The position numbers were made by a program, and so were the translations under genes. This document shows, piece by piece, positions 60,164 to 64,000 of a stretch of DNA of 64,000 nt. The first letter of the stretch is position 1; each line of letters opens with the position of its first letter. The notes under the pieces were generated by a model. The model made no database searches. It saw nothing but the letters and a program-made list of their open reading frames with translations, and was not told the origin of the DNA. This stretch comes from SIG565 sp964607025 (GTDB taxonomy: Bacteria > Bacillota > Clostridia > Oscillospirales > Acutalibacteraceae). Location of the stretch: contig CAZSIL010000003.1 of NCBI GenBank assembly GCA_964607025.1, positions 23,500-87,499 on the forward strand, written 5' to 3'.

Positions 60164-61381
60164 ATGACTAACAAATTACTTGCAAATTTAATAAGCGGAG
60201 CCGACAAGAGTTTTGAAAACTCGGTTGCGGCTACTTTATTGTCTGATGCTTCCTTAAAACAGTTCAATTCACCTAAATATTTTATTTTTCCCGGCTTTTG
60301 CGATGTGCATGTGCATTTTCGTGAGCCGGGTTTTTCATATAAAGAAACCATAAAGAGCGGCTCTATGTCGGCGGCGGCGGGCGGATATACCGCAGTTTGC
60401 ACAATGCCCAACTTAAACCCCGTACCCGATAATGCTGGGCACCTAAATCTGCAAACGGATTTAATAAAACAAAACGCGCTTATAAACGTGTTTCCCTACG
60501 GCTCGATTACTGTCGGTCAGTTAGGTGAAAAATTATCCGATATGGAAAATATGGCTCCCAATGTATGTGCCTTCTCGGATGACGGCCGCGGTGTACAAAG
60601 CGAAAGTATGATGACGGCGGCTATGCTAAAAGCCAAAGCCCTTGGCAAGATAATCGTGGCGCACTGCGAAGATAATTCGTTGCTTTACGGCGGATATATA
60701 CACGACGGTGTTTATGCCAAAGAGCATAACCACAAAGGTATATGTAGTGAGAGTGAATGGGGCCCGATAGAACGCGATTTGGATTTAGTGAGAAAAACGG
60801 GTTGCGCTTATCATATATGCCACATATCCACAAAAGAGAGTGTGGAATTGATACGAAAGGCAAAACGCGAGGGGCTTAATGTTACGTGTGAGACTGCGCC
60901 GCACTACTTGGTGCTTGATGACTCTAATTTAATGGAAGACGGCAGATTTAAGATGAATCCGCCCTTGCGTTCAAAGGCAGACCGCACCGCACTTATAGAA
61001 GGAATAAAAGACGGCACAATAGATATGATAGCAACCGACCACGCGCCGCACTCGGCGGAAGAAAAGGCAAAAGGGCTTGAAAAAAGTGCATTCGGTATAG
61101 TAGGACTTGAAACCGCCTTCCCTATTATGTACACGTATTTTGTGAAAACGGGTATTATAACATTAGATAAATTAATCGAACTTATGTGCACAAATCCCCG
61201 ACGCCGATTCGGTATACCGCAGGGTAACGATTTTACGGTTTGGAATTTAGAAGAAAAATGGACGGTTGACCCAGATAAGTTTTTAAGTATGGGACGCGCG
61301 ACACCGTTTAAAGATTATACGCTTGTCGGCAAATGCCACTTAACAGTATATGACAGTAAAAAAGTTTTTATGGAGGAATAA
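60164..61381 (+). CDS. pyrC: Dihydroorotase
   Basis: Cyclises carbamoyl-aspartate in pyrimidine synthesis. About 405 aa from ATG 60164 (AGGAAGG upstream); the longer ORF reads through the attenuator. Metal motifs: DVHVHFREPGF, HCED, HICHIS and the ATDHAPHS segment with the catalytic Asp. Class I PyrC type. It is followed after 3 bp by carB. Confidence 0.96.
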   Translation: MTNKLLANLISGADKSFENSVAATLLSDASLKQFNSPKYFIFPGFCDVHVHFREPGFSYKETIKSGSMSAAAGGYTAVCTMPNLNPVPDNAGHLNLQTDLIKQNALINVFPYGSITVGQLGEKLSDMENMAPNVCAFSDDGRGVQSESMMTAAMLKAKALGKIIVAHCEDNSLLYGGYIHDGVYAKEHNHKGICSESEWGPIERDLDLVRKTGCAYHICHISTKESVELIRKAKREGLNVTCETAPHYLVLDDSNLMEDGRFKMNPPLRSKADRTALIEGIKDGTIDMIATDHAPHSAEEKAKGLEKSAFGIVGLETAFPIMYTYFVKTGIITLDKLIELMCTNPRRRFGIPQGNDFTVWNLEEKWTVDPDKFLSMGRATPFKDYTLVGKCHLTVYDSKKVFMEE

Positions 61382-61384
61382 AAA

Positions 61385-64000
61385 ATGGCTAAAAGAACAG
61401 ACATAAAAAAGGTTTTGATTATAGGTTCCGGACCTATTGTTATCGGTCAGGCTGCTGAATTTGACTATGCAGGTACACAAGCGTGCTTAGCGCTTAAAGA
61501 AGAGGGCTATGAAGTAGTTCTTTGCAACTCAAACCCTGCTACTATTATGACCGACACCACTATTGCGGACAAGGTGTATATGGAGCCGTTGACTCTCGAA
61601 TACATTGCAAAAATTCTCCGCTATGAGCGTCCTGACGCTATAGTTCCCGGTATCGGCGGTCAGACAGGTCTTAATATCGCAATGCAGCTTGAGAAAAAAG
61701 GTATATTAAAAGAATGCGGTGTTGAACTCTTGGGTACTAGCAGCGAAAGTATCGAACGCGCCGAAGACCGCGAACTTTTTAAGGAACTTTGCCAAAAAAT
61801 CGGTGAGCCCGTTATTCCGTCCGAAATCACATACAGTATTGAAGAAGCAAAATCGGCAGCCCAGCGTATCGGTTACCCCGTAGTTTTGCGTCCTGCCTTT
61901 ACACTCGGAGGTACTGGCGGCGGCTTTGCCGAAAACGAAACCGAACTTGTAGAAATTGGTCTTAACGCCTTTAAACTCTCCCCTGTTCATCAGGTGCTTA
62001 TTGAAAAAAGCGTTAAGGGTTATAAGGAAATTGAATTCGAAGTTATGCGTGACTCATCTGACCACGCCATTACTATATGCGGCATGGAAAACATCGACCC
62101 CGTTGGTGTTCATACGGGTGACTCTTTAGTTGTAGCGCCGATTATGACGCTGTCTAAAGAAGATGAGAAAATGCTTAATGACAGCGCTATTAAACTTATC
62201 AAAGCGCTTAAAATAGAGGGTGGTTGCAACGTGCAGTTTGCGCTTAATCCGACTACCAGCGAATACTATTTAATAGAAGTTAATCCACGTGTGTCGCGTT
62301 CTTCGGCTCTGGCTTCCAAGGCGAGTGGATATCCTATTGCCCGAGTTACTGCTAAAATTGCGCTCGGTATGTTGCTCGAGGATATACAAATCGCCAACAC
62401 AACCGCCGCATTTGAGCCGAAACTTGACTATGTAATTGCTAAATTCCCCCGCTTCCCGTTTGATAAGTTTACGTCAGCCGCAAATACTCTCGGTACGCAA
62501 ATGAAAGCGACGGGCGAGGTTATGGGTATCGGCTCTAACCTTGAAGAGTGTATGCTCAAATCGGTGCGCTCACTCGAGATTAATGTAAACCATCTCTATA
62601 TGTCAAAGTTCGATAATATGAGCCGCGAAGAACTCTTTGACTATATAAAAGAATTTAAGGATGACAATATTTTCGCAATCGCAGAACTCATTGCCCGCGG
62701 CGCAACTATTGACGAAATTCACGAAGTTACAAAAATTACCGCATTTTTCTTAGAAGCAATCAAGAGAATTATCGATATGGAAGATACACTCAAGGAAAAC
62801 GTAAACAATGTTGATACTCTTATTCTTGCCAAAAAGATGGGCTTTAGTGATAAATATATTGCTCGTCTTTGGAAATGCGAAGAGCTTGACGTTTACAATG
62901 TAAGAAAAGCTAATAATATCTTCCCTGTATTTAAAATGGTGGATACCTGCCATACGGGCGCATATATCCCCTATTTCTATTCTTCATATACCGGCGAAAA
63001 TGCTTCTCGCCTTACCGATAAAAAGAAGATCGTTGTGCTCGGCGCAGGACCTATCCGTATAGGTCAAGGTGTAGAGTTTGACTATTCAACCGTACACGCC
63101 GTACAAACAATTAAAGCATCGGGTTACGAAGCGATTATTATAAATAACAACCCAGAAACCGTTTCTACCGACTATACAACGGCGGACAAGCTCTATTTCG
63201 AGCCGCTCACCCCCGAAGACGTTATGAACATTATTGAGTTTGAAAAGCCCGAAGGTGTTATCGCATCCCTCGGCGGACAAACCGCTATTAACCTCGCCGA
63301 GCCCTTAATGAAACGCGGTGTGAAAATCATAGGCACCGACTGTGCAGCCATTGAACGCGCCGAAAACCGCGATAGCTTTGAAAAGATTCTCCACGATCTT
63401 AATATTCCGCAGCCGAAAGGCCGCGCCGTCACAAAAATTGAAGACGGTATTGCCGCTGCAAAGGAAATCGGTTATCCCGTACTTGTAAGACCCAGCTTTG
63501 TGCTTGGTGGCCGTGCTATGCAGATAGTTGCCAACGAAGAACAGCTTCGCCACTATCTTAAAACCGCCGTTGAAATTGATGAAGACAAGCCCGTACTTGT
63601 TGATAAATATATTCAGGGTAAGGGGGTCGAGGTTGACGCTATTTGCGATGGCAGAGACGTTTTCGTCCCCGGCATTATGGAACTTGTAGAACGTACCGGT
63701 ATCCACAGCGGTGACTCGATAAGCGTATACCCCACCTTCAGTATTTCGGATAAGGTTAAGGGCACCATTTTGCAGTATGCTAAGAAACTCGGTCTTGGTA
63801 TCGGCATTATCGGTCTTTACAATATCCAGTTTATAGTCGATGAAAATGACGATGTTTATATAATCGAAGTAAACCCCCGTTCTTCCCGTACTGTTCCTTT
63901 CTTATCAAAATCAACGGGCTACAGTCTTGCCGATATTGCAACCGAAGTAATACTCGGTAAATCATTAAAGGAACAAGGTATATTCGGCATCTATCCCGAT
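61385..64000 (+). CDS. carB: Carbamoyl-phosphate synthase large subunit (truncated by the window edge)
   Basis: Makes carbamoyl phosphate from glutamine-derived ammonia, bicarbonate and two ATP. 872 codons are open to the edge; full-length proteins are about 1070, so the end of the second ATP-grasp domain and the allosteric domain are missing. First half: IIGSGPIVIGQAAEFDYAGTQ and ALASKASGYPIARVTAKIALG; second half: LGAGPIRIGQGVEFDYSTVH and NPRSSRTVPFLSKSTG. GGAGG precedes the ATG. No carA lies upstream; it may be elsewhere. Confidence 0.97.
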   Translation, partial: MAKRTDIKKVLIIGSGPIVIGQAAEFDYAGTQACLALKEEGYEVVLCNSNPATIMTDTTIADKVYMEPLTLEYIAKILRYERPDAIVPGIGGQTGLNIAMQLEKKGILKECGVELLGTSSESIERAEDRELFKELCQKIGEPVIPSEITYSIEEAKSAAQRIGYPVVLRPAFTLGGTGGGFAENETELVEIGLNAFKLSPVHQVLIEKSVKGYKEIEFEVMRDSSDHAITICGMENIDPVGVHTGDSLVVAPIMTLSKEDEKMLNDSAIKLIKALKIEGGCNVQFALNPTTSEYYLIEVNPRVSRSSALASKASGYPIARVTAKIALGMLLEDIQIANTTAAFEPKLDYVIAKFPRFPFDKFTSAANTLGTQMKATGEVMGIGSNLEECMLKSVRSLEINVNHLYMSKFDNMSREELFDYIKEFKDDNIFAIAELIARGATIDEIHEVTKITAFFLEAIKRIIDMEDTLKENVNNVDTLILAKKMGFSDKYIARLWKCEELDVYNVRKANNIFPVFKMVDTCHTGAYIPYFYSSYTGENASRLTDKKKIVVLGAGPIRIGQGVEFDYSTVHAVQTIKASGYEAIIINNNPETVSTDYTTADKLYFEPLTPEDVMNIIEFEKPEGVIASLGGQTAINLAEPLMKRGVKIIGTDCAAIERAENRDSFEKILHDLNIPQPKGRAVTKIEDGIAAAKEIGYPVLVRPSFVLGGRAMQIVANEEQLRHYLKTAVEIDEDKPVLVDKYIQGKGVEVDAICDGRDVFVPGIMELVERTGIHSGDSISVYPTFSISDKVKGTILQYAKKLGLGIGIIGLYNIQFIVDENDDVYIIEVNPRSSRTVPFLSKSTGYSLADIATEVILGKSLKEQGIFGIYPD

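Noticed and set aside
61706..63807. Minus-strand open frames opposite carB
   Set aside because: They are shadows of the carB coding frame, which is open over 872 codons and matches the family throughout.
1..64000. Transfer RNA, ribosomal RNA, insertion sequence or prophage genes
   Set aside because: No cloverleaf-like pattern, rRNA stretch, transposase, integrase or phage structural gene was seen while reading both strands.

Overview
The window is a 64 kb stretch of a low-GC, spore-forming Firmicute, most likely an anaerobic gut-type member of the Clostridia (Oscillospiraceae/Ruminococcaceae-like; this placement is inference). Reasons: spore genes gpr and spoIIP; the rplU-prp-rpmA-obgE order with an L27 that carries the Firmicutes-type cleavable N-terminus; Rex, PerR and a rubredoxin-first rubrerythrin; archaeal-type ProRS; a GlnRS beside GluRS; a divergent clostridial-type LigA; and YtrA-like GntR/ABC modules. 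No tRNA, rRNA, CRISPR array, insertion sequence or prophage was seen. Both window edges cut genes (kdgK on the left, carB on the right).

Layout. 1-4.9 kb (minus): L21, Prp, L27, terminator, ObgE, MrnC, YitT, dUTPase, KdgK. 4.8-5.0 kb: a compact RNA-like hairpin with its own promoter and terminator, ahead of a small Cys-rich protein. 5-6 kb (minus): cyclophilin and a C39-like peptidase. 6.1-11.8 kb (plus): nrdR, gltX, glnS, Nif3-like protein, AEC transporter. 11.9-14.8 kb (minus): serS, PepSY lipoprotein, perR-rubrerythrin. 14.8-19.4 kb: rex, DUF421/DUF4363, rpsT (minus), a chain of abutting hairpins, gpr, spoIIP. 19.4-23.7 kb (minus): DUF951, prfA, sua5, coaE, M18 peptidase. 23.8-27.3 kb: an SbcD/SbcC (YhaO/YhaN)-like pair. 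27.4-30.3 kb: proS and aroC (minus), acpP (plus). 30.3-39.1 kb (minus): two large ABC systems, one including a glycosidase-like protein fused to a degenerate ABC ATPase. 39.2-43.7 kb (plus): ligA, then a DUF2975/HTH/DUF4173 membrane cassette with a palindromic promoter. 43.7-47.8 kb: FAD protein and rpmB (minus), then HAD phosphatase, MFS carrier and dCMP deaminase (plus). 48-49.5 kb: polysaccharide-export ABC pair. 49.9-55 kb (minus): DUF177, rpmF, DUF512, der, plsY, gpsA. 55.1-59.8 kb (minus): a GntR-ABC operon and putP. 60-64 kb (plus): pyrC-carB behind a readable PyrR-type attenuator.

Most of the window is housekeeping: translation, nucleotide metabolism, redox control, phospholipid synthesis and sporulation. 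The strongest candidate for something undescribed is the 30.3-36.3 kb operon. Its 1083-residue protein joins a family-106-like glycosidase fold, apparently without the usual acidic catalytic motif, to an ABC ATPase whose Q-loop, signature and H-loop are all altered, and it is translationally coupled to a coiled-coil FtsX-type permease. Second come two structured non-coding elements (4837-4989 and 17097-17266). Promoters, operators and RNA folds were read by eye and have not been tested by any program.
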